64,000 bases of DNA from Papio anubis (lineage: Eukaryota; Chordata; Mammalia; Primates; Cercopithecidae). The stretch spans positions 94,535,181-94,599,180 of the forward strand of contig NC_044984.1 in the NCBI RefSeq assembly GCF_008728515.1. Reading direction: 5' to 3'. Position numbers and translations under genes: made by a program. Below, in pieces: positions 42,228 to 54,842 of this stretch. The notes below the pieces were generated by a model. The model had not been told where the DNA came from. It did no database searches and worked only from the letters and a program-made list of their open reading frames with translations. Position 1 is the stretch's first letter. Each line of letters begins with the position of its first letter.

Positions 42228-42530
42228 ATTTTTTTTTTTCTTTTTGAGATGGAGTTTCAGGCTTGTTGCCCAGGTTGGAGTGAAATGGTGCGATCTTGGC
42301 TCACTGCAACCTCCACCTCCTAGGTTCAAGTGATTCTCCAGCCTCAGCCTCCCCAGTAGCTGGGATTACAGGCGCCTGCCACCACGCCCAGCTAATTTTT
42401 GTATTTCTAGTAGAGACAGGGTTTCGCCATGTTGGCCAGGCTGGTCTCAAACTCCTGACCTCATGATCCTCCTGCCTTGGCCTCCCAAAGTGCTGGGATT
42501 ATAGGCATGAGCCACCGCGCCGCGCCCCTC
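42228..42530 (-). mobile_element. Alu
   Basis: Reversed copy; flanked by CAATTTTTTTTT/CTCAATGTG target remains. Confidence 0.92.
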
Positions 42531-42539
42531 AATGTGTTT

Positions 42540-44370
42540 TTTAAAGCATATCGTTTTTCCTTTTTACTTGTACTTTAAACACTCAGAAGAATGCAGAGAA
42601 GTTATGTAACACACTTATGTTCTCATCACACTGTTACAACATGTGAATGTATAACCTTTTGCTAACCGCTTTAACAAAGAGTCACTGTTTAGAACTCATA
42701 TTCACTTTCTCATAGCTTATTTACTTAGGACCAAGAGGAAGCTGGTCAACAACGTAAAGCATCTTGCACGTGCTATTTATTTCCTAAGTCTCTTCCAGAG
42801 CCTGGCATTGTGCCACACATTTTCATAGAAAACTGCATAAAAGGATTCTAGTCAATTCCCATGTAACCCAATGAGCAAGATACTGTATAAAGTCTGATTT
42901 TATAAAAATTATTAAAAAATTATAAAAGTTTAGAGAAAGCTATTTCAAAACAGCTGCTCAGGAAGAAAACTCTCACAAATGCTTGCTATACTTTTCCTCG
43001 TTTTTTTTTTTTTGACACACCACTGGACTCAGTGTACCATGACGTTTCAGTGGCCCTGCCTGTGGCAAGGATCTCACAACAGCCTTCTCTTAGGTGATAT
43101 GCCACTGCTACCACCATCAATTTTAGGAATTCAATTCTCCTTGCCATTTGCCCTAGCCATCAAACTGTGCTCCTTAGCTCTGGTTCCTAAAGGATGAATG
43201 CAGGAAAGAGGAGTAAGAGCAGGGACACCCCACATGGCCTGCGGAGAAAGAACAGCAATTTCAATGACTTAGAACTGCCACACACACTCCTTCCTCCCAC
43301 CATGGTTCTGTGTTTCCAGCCTGTCACAAGCCGACTCACACAAAGCTGTGCTCTAACCTGCAGCTGAGGGACAGCCTTGCTCGGGGTGCGGTGCCACTTG
43401 CCAAGCCCTGGGTAACAGAGAAATGGAATCAGGCTCAAAGTGAAAGCCTCCTAAAGCTGCTCTTGTGTGGTGAAACCCAATTCCGGGACTGTGCAACAGG
43501 GAGGTCATTAGGGGGCAGACTTTTCAGACACACTCACCCTGTCTGCTCTGGCCCACAGAGGCCTCGGTGGTAAGCATGTGTCCTGCCTGTGCACTGTACT
43601 GCGGAGCTCACAGCTGGTTTAAATGGAGGGTGTTTTGAAGCTGGTGTTAGAGTCTGTTCTATGGCAGCACCTGCTGGTTAAAGATCCCAATCTCATTTGA
43701 CAGATCTTTGAGAGGCCTTCTGTGTTCTCCCAGGCATTGTGCCAGGTGCCCACCTATAAACACTCAGCTGCTCTGAAGTGGAAAGTGCCACCAACCAGCA
43801 AAAGAGCACCTTGGTAGGGGCTGTGTTCAGCCGGAGCTTTTTTTAAACAAATACCAGCGATCTGTGTCATCATTAAGAAAACCACTTTCTAAGCTTACAT
43901 ATTTCAGATGGAAGTCAGAACAGTTTAAAAATGTCTTAACTAAAACAGTTATCATTTTTTTGACATGCATTTTTTGACACGCGTTTGAATTCTGTTAACC
44001 AGCTAGAATTTATGAGTTGACAGAATTGTTGGGAAATGTTCCATCAAATCTCTTCCGAGTTAACCCCTCCACAAACTGCCTGCACAGCCACGTTTTAGGC
44101 AACACCACAACCTCTTCAGCAGTGGGATGCCACGGCCGAAGCAGAGGGTTTGCACTTGCCGGGACTTTGTGCATAGGAGGGAGGCAGGCTACCACTGCTG
44201 CCAGCTCCCTTCCTTCCTCCAGACTACAAGCCCTGTTGAGGGAAACAAAGGTTGGGGGTGCAGGGAGGAGGTGGTTGGGGGGGGTTCCTCTGTAGCCATC
44301 CCAATAAAGTTGACTCAGTATTTTCTCCTCCACAAATTAATTCCTCAAATATACTCTCACAAGGACCCAG
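42540..44370. other. Mostly unassigned intergenic DNA
   Basis: 42575-42680 may be an old L1M piece (ACTCAGAAGAATGCAGAGAA). 43000-44330 is non-repeat sequence with no exon I can name; short frames on both strands show no domain. Confidence 0.35.

Positions 44371-44372
<2 letters not shown>

Positions 44373-44412
<40 letters not shown>
44373..44412. repeat. (TA)n(CA)n microsatellite
   Basis: TATATATATA then about 16 CA units. Confidence 0.92.
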
Positions 44413-44414
<2 letters not shown>

Positions 44415-44434
44415 GGATACCAGAAAAATGCTAT

Positions 44435-44995
44435 TTGAAATGACAAAAAAGTAGAAACAAGCAGATGTCCATGGCTAGGAAACTGGTTAAATTAGGGCAC
44501 ATTCATACAGCTGAACTCTGTTAGAACAAGAGCTCTAATAAAGACTAACAAGTTAAGACATTCCATATCAGTGCCTAATAAAATGTCCCAGCTCAAAGGG
44601 GCATGGCAAGTGGCCCTACACTCCCCACCATTGCTAACCCCTCCTGACTCACCTGCAGGTAAGAGCACAGCTTTGGCGCAAGTGGGCCTCATGACATGGT
44701 AAATATAGAGAAACCATGTTTGAGGGAAGAGTGAGTGGAATTCTAAGTCACTGAAATAGCTACACACTAAAACAGTGGATACTGCATGATCCCTCTGTGT
44801 AGATCACATATACACTGAGCAAATTTCAGGGCGCATACATAACCAGTTTCAGTTCTAGTGGTGACTTCTGGGAAGTGGACTTAGAAGGACTTTCACTTTT
44901 AATTGCGTACCCCTCAGCAATGGCTGATTTTTCTTTTTATACACATGCATGCCTTTTACAATGAAATACAAAGACACAACTAAGAAGGCAGGCCA
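44435..44995 (+). mobile_element. L1M 3' fragment
   Basis: GAAACTGGTTAAATTAGGGC, TGGATACTGCATGATCC and CTAGTGGTGACTTCTGGGAA correspond to the usual old-L1 3' order. Confidence 0.65.
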
Positions 44996-45044
44996 AATAG
45001 GGAACCTGTCAGGTGGCAGGCCTGCAAGCCAGAGGTCACTTGCT

Positions 45045-45480
45045 ATGGACGTTTGAACATCCCCTCCAAAGCTCATGTTGAAATGTAATTGTCATTGTGA
45101 CAGTATTAAGAGGTAGAACCATTAAGAGGTGATTAGCCCATGAAGGCTCAGTCCTCATGAATAGATTAACGCTGTTATCTCAGGAGTGGGCCTAGATTCA
45201 ACTGCAGAAGAGGAGACGGCAATGTGGCCAGGGAAGCAGAGATTACAGCAAGCCAGCCGTAGGCCAAGGAATGCCAACAGCCACCAGAAGCTGGAAGAGG
45301 CCGGGAACCAACTCTGCCTTGGAGCCTCCAAAGAAACCAGTCCTGTCGACACTTGAACTTAGGCCTAGTGAAGCTGATTTTGAACTTCTGGACTCCCAAA
45401 CTATCAGAGAATAAATATGTGTTGTTTTAAGCCATCAAGTTTATGGTAACTTGTTACAGCAGTCAGAGCAAATTAATACA
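45045..45480 (+). mobile_element. MaLR LTR (MLT1-like)
   Basis: CTCATGTTGAAATGTAATTG, GTATTAAGAGGTAGAACC, TGAAGGCTCAGTCCTCATGA, AATAAATATGTGTTGTTTTA and GCAAATTAATACA occur in MaLR LTR order with the poly(A) signal near 45411. Confidence 0.8.
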
Positions 45481-45799
45481 ACCACTCTCTAATAAGCTAT
45501 TGCCCTTCAAACCAAGGACTTTGTGAGGCTGCTTTCTGCTGTGGTCCAGGCTTCAGTTGGCATTCAAGTTTGGAGCATTAATGTCCAAAGTTAGAATGTA
45601 TTTACTTCTGATATGATGTCTTTTGATCCTGAGGATCTGGGAGGGTGTCATCAGAAAGATCCTTTCCAAAATACTCTAGACATTTACGTGGACAGATGAG
45701 TACATCATCCTTCCAATTCTAACACATTGGAGCAAACACCTAATAAAACATGCACGGCCTCAAATAAACCAAACATCTAAGAAACAATACTCTTGTTGT

Positions 45800-46120
45800 A
45801 GAACTTTCAGACAGGTACAGCTCCACTGGTTCCCTACTGCCCAAAGGGCAGACACCCCTATCCCTTCACCCTGGACTCCCTGGCCTCCTCAGCTCCTCTT
45901 CTATCCTCACCCCCTTAAGCACCCTATGCACCCGGCAGGAGAACCCACGCCACTTGTGAGACACACCCTGTTCTGACTTCCTTGCCTCTGCACGGGTGTC
46001 TTTGAACTTGCATTTCCCTTTGGCCAGTCCCTCTCCATCTCTCAAGCCCTTTAAGTCAAAACTCATCTTCACAGCAAAACCATCACTAGCCTCTTCCAAA
46101 ACCCACACCACAAAGAATAA
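45800..46120 (+). mobile_element. L2 LINE fragment
   Basis: CACTGGTTCCCTACTGCCCA, CACCCTGGACTCCCTGGCCT and CATCTTCACAGCAAAACCAT resemble the L2 3' portion. Confidence 0.6.
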
Positions 46121-46648
46121 GTGATTTCTTCCTGGTGCACCCAGGGAGGCTGTGACATGTCGGGTGCAGCCCTGAACTGCACCCTATGGCACCTGAGGCA
46201 GAGGACTCACAGGCCTTGCCTGCCTGTCTTCCTGAGAATCCTTCAAACTGCTGAAGGCAGGGAGGGACAGCCTCTTACCCAAGGGAACAACCTCAGCCCC
46301 ATCCCACAGTGGCAGGGAGAGGAAGATGCAGCAGGGAGGGAGGGAGCACCAGCTGCACAGCCAAGCAGTCCTGCAGAATGGGCTTCTCTAAACTTGAGTG
46401 GTAAACCACTGGTAGCCAGGGATATCAAATTAAGAAGATATGAAATCAATTTTGAGGGGACAAGCATTTTCTTTAGTATTAAAAGAGAAAATAGTACTTA
46501 GCTTTACTATATGTAGTAGTGACATTTTCTTTCAGTTTTATGTACACACTGACAGTATACATTTACATACAAACATGTGTATTATCTGCTGTCTGATCCC
46601 AGTCAAAAAAGTGAACAACACTGTGTCCGAAGGTAACGTCTTTCCCAG

Positions 46649-47166
46649 TGTGTCCAGAATTGGTTCCTTTCGCTGGGTTCTTAGTCTCGCTGACTTCAAG
46701 AAGGACGCCACAAACCTTTGCAGTGCGTGTTACAGCTCTTAAAGGTGGCACGGACCAAAACAGTGAGCAACAGCAAGATTTATTGTGAAGAGTGAAAGAA
46801 CAAAGCTTCCACAGCGTGGAAGGGGACCCGAGCAGGTTGCCACTGCTGGCTGGGGTGGCCAGCTTTTATTCCCTTATTCGTCCCCACCCACGTCCTGCTG
46901 ATTGGTCCATTTTACAGAGTGCTGATTGGTTCATTTTACAGAGTGCTGATTGATCCATTTTGCAGAGTGCTGATTGGTGCCTTTACAATCCTTTAGCTAG
47001 ACAAAGAGCACTGATTGGTGCGTTTTTACAGAGTGCTGATTGGTGCATTTACAATACTGTAGCTAGACACAGAGCACTGATTGGTGCATTTACAATCCTC
47101 TAGCTAGACAGAAAAGTTCTCCAAGTCCCCACTCGACCCAGGAAGTCCAGCTGGCTTCACCTCTCA
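46649..47166 (-). mobile_element. LTR12 (HERV-9-type) solo LTR
   Basis: Minus-strand reading starts TGAGAGGTGAAGCCAGCTGG at 47166 and ends CCAATTCTGGACACA at 46649, which match LTR12 termini. It has GAACAAAGCTTCCACAGCGT and AATAAATCTTGCTGCTGT-type segments (plus: CAGCAAGATTTATTG) typical of the R region. Four-base flanks CCAG and TCAG are a likely target duplication with one change. No HERV-9 internal sequence is present. Confidence 0.9.
46896..47090 (-). promoter_or_regulatory. LTR12 enhancer array of CCAAT boxes
   Basis: Seven copies of CTGATTGG or CTGATTGA on plus (near 46899, 46923, 46947, 46971, 47012, 47037, 47077). These give repeated CCAATCAG on minus, the NF-Y-type sites that make LTR12 a strong promoter. 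The promoter would fire leftward, toward the TBC1D2B-like exon at 38.9 kb and GOLGA2P. Confidence 0.75.
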
Positions 47167-47344
47167 TCAGGAGGCCAAACAAAAAAGACAGTGCTGAAAG
47201 GAACCATCGTCTTGCTAGGGAAGGGAGTGTGGCACAAAGGCAGGTGGGTGTGGGCAGACCCCCCTGCCACGGGTGTGCAGGGCAGAGGACGATGAGCCCC
47301 AGGCAGCAGGAGCAGGAGCAGTAGAGCAACTCTGCTCCTGGAAG

Positions 47345-47650
47345 GGTCTGGAGCCTTCCCTCATCACTCTTCCTCAAGTTGATGCTGGACACCCACCATG
47401 TGCCAGGCTGCATGAGGCGCTGGGGTAAACCAGAGACAAGACAGACAGGGTTCCTGCCCCATGGAGCTCCCAGTCTTGCAAGGGAGCTGGACCACAGATG
47501 AGTACACAAAGAAATACAGTAACTACAGGCAGCGGTAAGGGCTGTGAAGGAGAAGCACGGCAGTGAGGAGTGGGAGGTACAGGGAAGGCTTCTCTGAAGA
47601 ATGAACAGAAGTAACCAGAGACTAGAACACTAGTTAGAAGCCACTAACTA
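47345..47650 (+). repeat. Probable ancient dispersed repeat
   Basis: ACCATGTGCCAGGCTGCATG, GGTTCCTGCCCCATGGAGCT and GGTAAGGGCTGTGAAGGAGA follow the same ancient-repeat pattern as 37330-37870. Family not named. Confidence 0.45.
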
Positions 47651-48385
47651 GTCATGACTACTTACTTTACCATTTCCACAATGCATTCACTCTGTGAAAG
47701 CAAAGGAAACCCACCTGAGGGCTGGCCTGATACTATACACTCAATCAAATGTCATTAAGACCCCACTACATAAATACCAGAACCAAAAATTGCTAATGAA
47801 AATGCCTTTCCCTCTCCCAGTCTGAGATACAATGGCAGGGTCCTTTTCTTTCTTTAGAGGAAGGGGGTGTTACTATTTGTATTTTGTTCTGACTGGAGGT
47901 GGGAAGTCTGCACCCCAGAGACTCAAAGGTAAAAGCGTCTGACCAAGGAGACCTGTCTACTCCCATCAGATGCCTCAGTGAGGTGGGAGCTGGTACACCT
48001 CCACCCCGAATGCATCCGACCCCTCCTTCCATTTCTCAAGAATTCATTATCTCCATGGGGGAAGGAAACTGGCAATGTACATACGAGCAAAGCAAGTGCA
48101 GCAGGAGAGAAGTCAATGCTAGGGGCCGTTAGGAATGCTTCAGGAAAGGAAGTCCACCAGGGCGGGGCTGGCCCCAGCCACACACACCTGCCAAAGTGAG
48201 CTTCATCCATCACAGCACCCCCGACTCAGAAACAATTAAGGAGCAACAGCTCCAAATAGGTTCAGTTTTGCATTTGTCTACTTTTAATTCTGTTTGCCAG
48301 TACATAACATATAAATACTTCAACCCTTCACACACAAACAAGATAATCCTCCCACCTAGTTAAATAAAAATACTAGGCATGACGA
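47650..48385. other. Intergenic DNA without recognised feature
   Basis: No exon or named repeat found. Confidence 0.3.
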
Positions 48386-48389
48386 AACC

Positions 48390-48845
48390 ATCAGTGCCAC
48401 CGTCTGAATGTCTGTGTCCCTGCAAAATTCCTATGTTGAGACCCAGTCCCCAAGATAACTGTATTAAGAGTGAAGCCTTGTGGGAAGTGATTAAGTCATG
48501 AGGGCAGAGCCCTCTGGAATGAGATCAGGGTCCTTATAAAAGAGGCCAGAGTGGTAAAAGGGATTTCGGGAGAAAAATACACTTACCTAGCTAGGTAGCT
48601 AGATACATACATACATATATACATCGATGGAGGCCTCAGAGGGAACTTGTCTGTCGCTTCTGCTGTAAGAACACCACTAGAAGGCATCATCTCTAAAACA
48701 GAGAGTGAGCCCCCATCAGACACCAAATATGCTGGTGCCTTCATCTTGGACTTCCCAGCCTCCAGGACTATGAGAAATAAATTTATGTTTTTCATAAGCT
48801 GCTTTGTCTATGGTATTTTATCACAGCAGCCCAAATAAACAAAGA
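48390..48845 (+). mobile_element. MaLR LTR (MLT1-like)
   Basis: CCTATGTTGAGACCCAGTCC, TGATTAAGTCATGAGGGCAG, GACTTCCCAGCCTCCAGGAC and AGAAATAAATTTATGTTTTT in MLT1 order; interrupted by a (CATA)n stretch at 48585-48620. Confidence 0.85.
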
Positions 48846-48879
48846 CGATCAATTTGGGAGAAGAAAGAAAAAAAAACTA

Positions 48880-49395
48880 TTTGTCAAACTCTGCTTAAAA
48901 CTCTTCACTGACTCTATAACTCTTAGGGCAAAGACCAAAATCCTGCCCTGGCCCAAGGCCTGCCTCTTCCAAAGGCTATGTCCCCTTTACCCCTAGCTGC
49001 CACCAGGCATTCCTTGAGTCCCACATGCAACCAGCACCCCCACCTAAAGGCCTCTGCTTATGCCACTTCCTCTCCCTAGAACGCTTTACTCCCCCTCTCC
49101 ATGCCCCCCAGTCAACACCAATTCATCCTTTGTGTCTCAGCTCGAATGTCGCTTCTTCAGGAAAGTCTTTCCTAGCCCTCCCCAACCCCTAAACCAGATC
49201 AAGATCCTGAACTATACATGCACTGCATCTGTTTCCTTTCAAACTTCCTAGCACTGGTTGGTGTTTGCTACATTTTATTAATATCTGTCCCCTGGATACT
49301 GACAGTTCCACAAGGACAGGGACTGTCTTGTCCAGTCATGTCCCCAGTGCCTAAGCACACACAGTGAGTGAGTGAGTGAGTGAGTGAGTGAGTGG
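48880..49395 (+). mobile_element. L2 LINE 3' end
   Basis: CTCTTCACTGACTCTATAAC, CTCAGCTCGAATGTCGCTTC, CAGGAAAGTCTTTCCTAGCC and CACAAGGACAGGGACTGTCT are L2 3' phrases. The short tandem repeat at the end is now (GTGA)n, 49361-49394. Confidence 0.85.
49361..49394. repeat. (GTGA)n microsatellite
   Basis: About eight GAGT/GTGA units at the L2 terminus, where L2 elements normally carry a GAAT-type repeat. Confidence 0.9.
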
Positions 49396-49539
49396 GAAGC
49401 TCCCAAGGCCTTCCTAGAACGCAAGTCAGTGAACTACAGCCTGGGGTCATTTCCAGCCTCTGCCTATTTCTGTATAATCTACAAGCCAAGAATCGTTTCA
49501 ACATTGTTATTTTGCTATTTTGTTTTTTTGAAACAAAAA

Positions 49540-49822
49540 ACAAACAAAAAACAGCCTGTCACCCAGGCTGGAGTACAGTGGTACGAACACAGCTCACTGC
49601 AATCTCTACCTCTTGGGATCAAGCAATCCTCCTGCCTCAGCCTCCCAAGTAGCTGGGAATACAGACATTTGCCCCCACATCTGGCCAGTTTTTACATTTT
49701 TGCAGAGATGGGGTCTCACTTTGTTGCCCAGGTTGGTCTTGATCTCTTGGGCTCAAGTGATCCTCCCACTTTGGCCTCCCAAAGTGCTGGGGTTATAAGA
49801 GTGAGGATCTGTGCCCAGCTAA
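49540..49822 (-). mobile_element. AluJ
   Basis: Reversed AluJ (AGTACAGTGGTACGAACACA, GGGATCAAGCAATCCTCC); the tail region carries AAAAACAAACAAAAAACAG instead of T. Confidence 0.88.
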
Positions 49823-50344
49823 CAATTTTAAGTGGCTGAAAACAATTAAAAGAATATTTTGTGAAATGTGAAAATTACATGAGATCCAAATTTCAGGGTA
49901 CATAACTAAAAAATCAGAATGCAGCTATACTCATTCTATGGTTTTTTCTGTACTACTACAGCAGAATAGTGACAGAGATGGCAGAGTGCGCAAAACCAAA
50001 ATACTATGTGGCCGTTTATATAAATAGTTTGCTCCTGCTGTAACAGTGTCCTCGAAGTCCTGACTACGGGCATGAAATACAAGAGACCTGAAAATACAGA
50101 ACTGACTGTAAGTAAACTCTCTCCTCTGGGGAAGGGTGAGTCATAACCCCCTTTTGGATTCCTAATATCTGTTCTATTCAGTGGGTATTTACTGAATGGC
50201 CACCACCTCTATGACATGAGGCAAGAATGGCATATAATACATCTGTACATTTGGGAGTTCTGGCTGATCAGTTCTAAAGGGTCACCAAAACCAGTGCTTA
50301 CTGGGTAAGCATTTTCTATTCATTCATTTGACAAGTGTCTCCCT

Positions 50345-50720
50345 GGGCACCATACCTTAGTCAGTTTAGGCTACTATAACAAAAACACCACAGACTGAGT
50401 GGCTTAAAAAACACAAATTTATTCCTCAGTTCTGAAGACTAGAATGTCCAAAATCAAGGTGCTGGTCAATTTGGTTCCTGGCAAGGGCCCTCTTCCTGGT
50501 TTGCAAAGGAATGCCTTTTTGCTGTATCTGCATAGGTGGAGAAGGGAGATCATCTCTCCAGGGTCACTTTTATAAGGGCACTAATACCATTCATGAAGGC
50601 TCCACCCTCATGACCTAATTACCTCCCAAAGGCCCCACCTCTAAATATCATCACATTGGGAGTTGGAGCTTCAACCTGTGAATTTTTTCAGGAATACAAA
50701 CACAGACACTAGTCTATAGC
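50345..50720 (-). mobile_element. MaLR LTR (MLT1-like), reversed
   Basis: TTAGGCTACTATAACAAAAA, CACAAATTTATTCCTCAGTT and ACCTAATTACCTCCCAAAGG are the reverse complement of MLT1-type LTRs. Confidence 0.88.
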
Positions 50721-50724
50721 AAGC

Positions 50725-52325
50725 CTCCTTTGTGCCAGATACTGCTGCATGAACTGAGGATACAAATAGTCCTTAGGGAGCTCACCCTCTGGCGGGTAGG
50801 AAATAGGATGGGGACTCCCCTGCAATGAGGACTGTGTGAGAGGCAGTGGAAGATGGAATGCCATTGTGGTATCACAAGCACAATACTGGACTTGCCTTGA
50901 AGGAACTTCCTAATGGGAAAGCCTTGAAAAGTTAAGTCCCCATAACTTAAAGAGTTAAATAATGCTTCAAGACTGAGCAGATGCCCCAGGGTAGAACAGC
51001 TTAAGAGAATCATACAGCAAAGAAGGCTGGTTCACCACATCTATTTTGTACTGAACACACTCTGATTAACAAGCCAATAAATGTTTGTCATTAACAGCAA
51101 TTTCAACAACAGGGAATGTGCATTCCCACAAAAGTGGGTTAAGAATAGGTGTACATAACTATTCAGTTACATGTGGCTCGGAAACCAACACACATGTCCA
51201 TTTGAGCACCAAGCACCTACAAGAAGGGAGCAGAGGGAAGAAATCATTTGCTGGCTGACTGATGACACTCTCTTGCTCCAAAGACTGCAGACATCTGGAA
51301 GAGCAAGGCGGTTTAAGCTTCACTCTCAGTCAATCACATGCTGGCTGTCCTTCCCCTAAGTGCCTCAGATTCCAGTAAAGCTCCACGAGAAGCCTCCAGT
51401 ACCCTTACACAGAGAGAGAGACACATACAGGAAGCATCTCTGTTAGGTCTCTGCTAGGCCCTTACAACAGTTTCCAGATACATCCAGTAAAAGGTACTAT
51501 GCATGCTGGTTAAGAACTGGGCAGTAAAATGTTCCTGGTGATACTCACTGTCCAAAACGGACAGCTATCAAACACAGTAAAAGGAAAGACTACTATACCT
51601 TATCTGATCCAAGACAATTAATATCCAAAGTCAAAAAAAGTAGATTTGTCAGACCAGACAATACAACTAGATACTCCACGATTTGGACATTCACTGTTCC
51701 TGGAGGGTGTGAGTCTAGCTTCATGACATCAGCAAAATTACATACCCTTTCTAGCCTCTATTACCTCATCTGTAAAAGAAGACACCAGATCAGATCCCTA
51801 AGTTTCGGAATAGAGGAGTTTACCAAGAAATTCTTGTATCAGCTTTCATTAAGACTCACATAGTAAAACATTTTGGAAAAGCCCAACAAAACCACAGCTT
51901 CTCCAGAGAAGGCTCAAAGATGCTTCAAAATAAGAAAAATGTATAATAATAGAAAAAGAAAACTGCTGATTTTTCTTTACTTTTTAACCCTATGTGAAAA
52001 TAAATGGTATTTATAAAAATGGTATTTGTAAAAAAAATTCAAATGGTATTTGAAAAGACTTCAGCTCAGCTGAAGTCTAAGCAGGGCTAAATCCTAACTT
52101 AAAATCCTAACTTAAAAATCCTTAGAAATCAGGGTCTCCTCTATGGCTGGGCAGCCCTAAAGTGAAACATTAAGGCTTATGGGAATCTGTTCTTGGATCT
52201 GAAAGACGAAAAGGAAGATAAATCGGTAATTTCCACTTTATGGTGGTATTTACCACCATGAAGTTTTTACTCCTAGAGCTCAAAAGAAGTAATGGTACAA
52301 CAAAATTTATCTTTCTTAAAACAGA
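50725..52325. other. Intergenic DNA, mostly unassigned
   Basis: No gene or named repeat found in this AT-rich, largely single-copy-looking stretch. Small local repeat of ATGGTATTTATAAAAATGGT type at 52003-52055. Confidence 0.3.
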
Positions 52326-52329
52326 CCCC

Positions 52330-52640
52330 TGGCCGGGCACAATGGCTCATGTCTGTAATCCCAGCACTTTGGGAGGCCAAGGCATGCAGATCACCTGAGG
52401 TTGGGAGTTTGAGACCAGCCTGACCAACGTGGAGAAACCCCATCTCTACTAAATGTACAAAAATTAGCGGGGCATGGTGGTGCACACCTGTAATCCCAGC
52501 TACTCGGGAGGCTGAGGCAGGAGAATTGCTTGAACCTGGGAGACGGAGGTTGCGGTGAACTGAGATCACACCATTGCACTCTAGCTCTGGGCAACAAGAG
52601 CGAAACAATGTCTCAAAACAAACAAACAAACAAAAAACAC
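52330..52640 (+). mobile_element. Alu with (CAAA)n tail
   Basis: GGCCGGGCACAATGGCTCAT head; the tail is AAACAAACAAACAAAC. Confidence 0.93.
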
Positions 52641-52862
52641 CTCTACTCTAAAGCCCTGCTCCCTTCTTTTGGAAAGCCTTGCCTGTGTTTCCATTTCCAC
52701 TGTTGTATATAGCCAACACTCGAGGCCTTAGGTACTATCTTATTCTGTGACCAATTTAATTTTACATGTCAAATATTCCTCCATTGTCAGCAACCCAAAG
52801 GAAAACATTTCCTTTTCTTAAAAAAAAAAAGAAACATTCTGAACCTACAAAAAGATGGATAG

Positions 52863-53142
52863 TGGCCAGGCACAGTGGCTCATGCCTGTAATCCTAGCAC
52901 TTTGGGAGGCCGAGGCGGGTGGATCACCAAAGATCAGCAGTTTGAGACCAGCCTGATCACCATGGTGAAACCCCGTGTCTACTAAAGATACATTAGCCAG
53001 GCGTGATGGCGCACGCCTGTAATCCCAGCTACTTGGGAAGCTGAGGCAGGAGAATCATTTGAACCCAGGAGGCGGAGGTGGCAGTGAGCCGAGATCATGC
53101 CATTACACTCCAGTCTAGGCAGCAAGAGCAAAACCCTGTCTC

Positions 53143-53171
<29 letters not shown>
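52863..53171 (+). mobile_element. Alu
   Basis: GGCCAGGCACAGTGGCTCAT head, A29 tail; flank AAAAAGATGGATAGT / AAAAAGATGGATAGC is the target duplication. The middle has a CTAAAGATACATTAGCC deletion. Confidence 0.93.
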
Positions 53172-53173
<2 letters not shown>

Positions 53174-53179
53174 TGGATA

Positions 53180-53600
53180 GCATAATACAACCAACACTGA
53201 TACACCTACCACCCAGTCCAAGAAATAAAACACTGCAAAACAACAGTGGAAGCCACAAGGCACCAGCCCCAAGGCAGCCATTCCCAATCACATCCCTCCT
53301 CTTCCCATCAGAGGCAACCACCACCTAGAAAGCAGAGCTCATCACCCCCTTGCATCTCTTCCCCTCCTGACACAGTATATAATATGATCTGTAGCACTAT
53401 TTTACATGATCTTCTTAACCTCTCTATAAATGGTATCATTCTGAACAGAATCAGTCTGTAACTTATTTCTTGCTCTATTTTATGTTTGTGAGAGTAATCC
53501 ACATTGACACCTATAGCTCTAGTTCCTGTTTACTACCACAGAATATTCCATTATATGAATATACCACATATTTGGCCAAAGACACCGCTTGATGTTTTAT
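53180..53600 (-). mobile_element. Probable L1M fragment, reversed
   Basis: ACCACAGAATATTCCATTAT and ATATACCACATATTT resemble old L1 3' sequence read in reverse. Confidence 0.5.
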
Positions 53601-53634
53601 ATGCCATGTAGTGCCTACTATTTTCCATACCACT

Positions 53635-53810
53635 ATGGAAAATGTGCCAGCCATTTCCATAACATTCTCCAGAATCCTCACAACCACTAATGAGGAAGGT
53701 GAGATTCCCATTAGACCAAAGACGAACTGGGACGTGGTGAAACTTGTCCAATACGTGTAAGCAGCAGACTCCTGCTTCAAGTTCAAGTCCATCCAAGTCT
53801 AAAGCCATCC
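53635..53810 (+). repeat. MIR-like SINE fragment
   Basis: AATCCTCACAACCACTAATG followed by GTCCAATACGTGTAAGCAGC; weakly preserved. Confidence 0.5.
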
Positions 53811-53819
53811 TCTTGACAA

Positions 53820-54840
53820 TATGCCTTGTAACCCCATTTATGTAGATTCAGATTTTCTTTTTAACGAAAAAATTGATATAGGGCTCTACAGTCATCTGAG
53901 AAAAATCTGAAACATGACACTCTATTTTCTTTGTTAACAAACATCCCATAGGAAATTCACCTGACATGGGAACAGTCCGTGTATACACTGAGGAAGAGCC
54001 TCTACCTTTGGCAAAGGTCCTCCACTGGGGTCATTCCCAAGTTTATACAGGCGCAAAGTAAGCCTGAGTAGGACTGCAAACCTAGTTGGCTTCCTTCAGG
54101 GAAATAGGCTGTCTGCGCCCACTTACAGACAGGACAGAGGAGCCCGAGAGAACATGGGAATCAGATCCTGCTTGAATTGGCAAAACCTGAGTCGACAAAG
54201 CTCTGAGAACATCTCTGGGGGCAGCTCCAGCTGTTAGCAGCTCTGGAGGTCGGAGGAACAGTCCTGTGCTCACAAGGCCAAGAGCCTGCCTACTCTGCTC
54301 TCCACGTGGCCAGCTTTGAGAGTGAGTGCTTTCACACATCCCAGCCCAAACCTGCTGCCCTAGAGAAAGCCGAGCCTGCCATGCAGAAGAGTGAGAGTGA
54401 AGATAGAGGTTCACCGGAACCAGGCAGGGAGCACAGCCTGGAGAAAGGATACTGGACTCCAGACCTGGGCCCAGATCCCTCCAGGTGCTCGAAGCAGGTG
54501 GACCCCTAGGAGGTGACAGAGTCTAGCCCACTAAGGACTCCCAAGGAAAGGGGAGGCCTCTCAGCACCAGGACTCCTGACTCTACTCTCTCGCTTCTACA
54601 TTATTTTTCCCATTATGTCTCTTCGCTGGAGGATTAAAAGAACCTCAAAGGAGCAAGGCCTAACTGGCTGAAGTGACCTCCTCCCACCTCTTCTGGACAA
54701 AACAAGGAGCAAGAAAAAAGGCTCTGCCACTTACTGGCTGTGTGACCTTAGCTGGAGCAGCCCTGCACACTCTGGGAGGAAATGTAGTGGAATATCTCTA
54801 AGGGCCCTGCCATTTCTGACTCTTTTTGTCTATAGTGCTA
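53820..54840. other. Intergenic DNA without recognised gene
   Basis: No TBC1D2B exon or other known exon could be recognised here, although this lies in the interval between the two TBC1D2B-like exons. Confidence 0.35.
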
Positions 54841-54842
54841 AA

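Noticed and set aside
44010..44333. Overlapping 92-107-codon frames on both strands
   Set aside because: Low complexity and no domain or splice signals; the nearby CA-repeat inflates one of them.
47090..47509. 139-codon minus frame
   Set aside because: Starts in LTR12 and continues in ancient repeat; no domain.
49361..49394. Array-like (GTGA)n as CRISPR-type repeat
   Set aside because: Simple microsatellite at an L2 terminus, no spacers; not expected in a eukaryotic nuclear genome.
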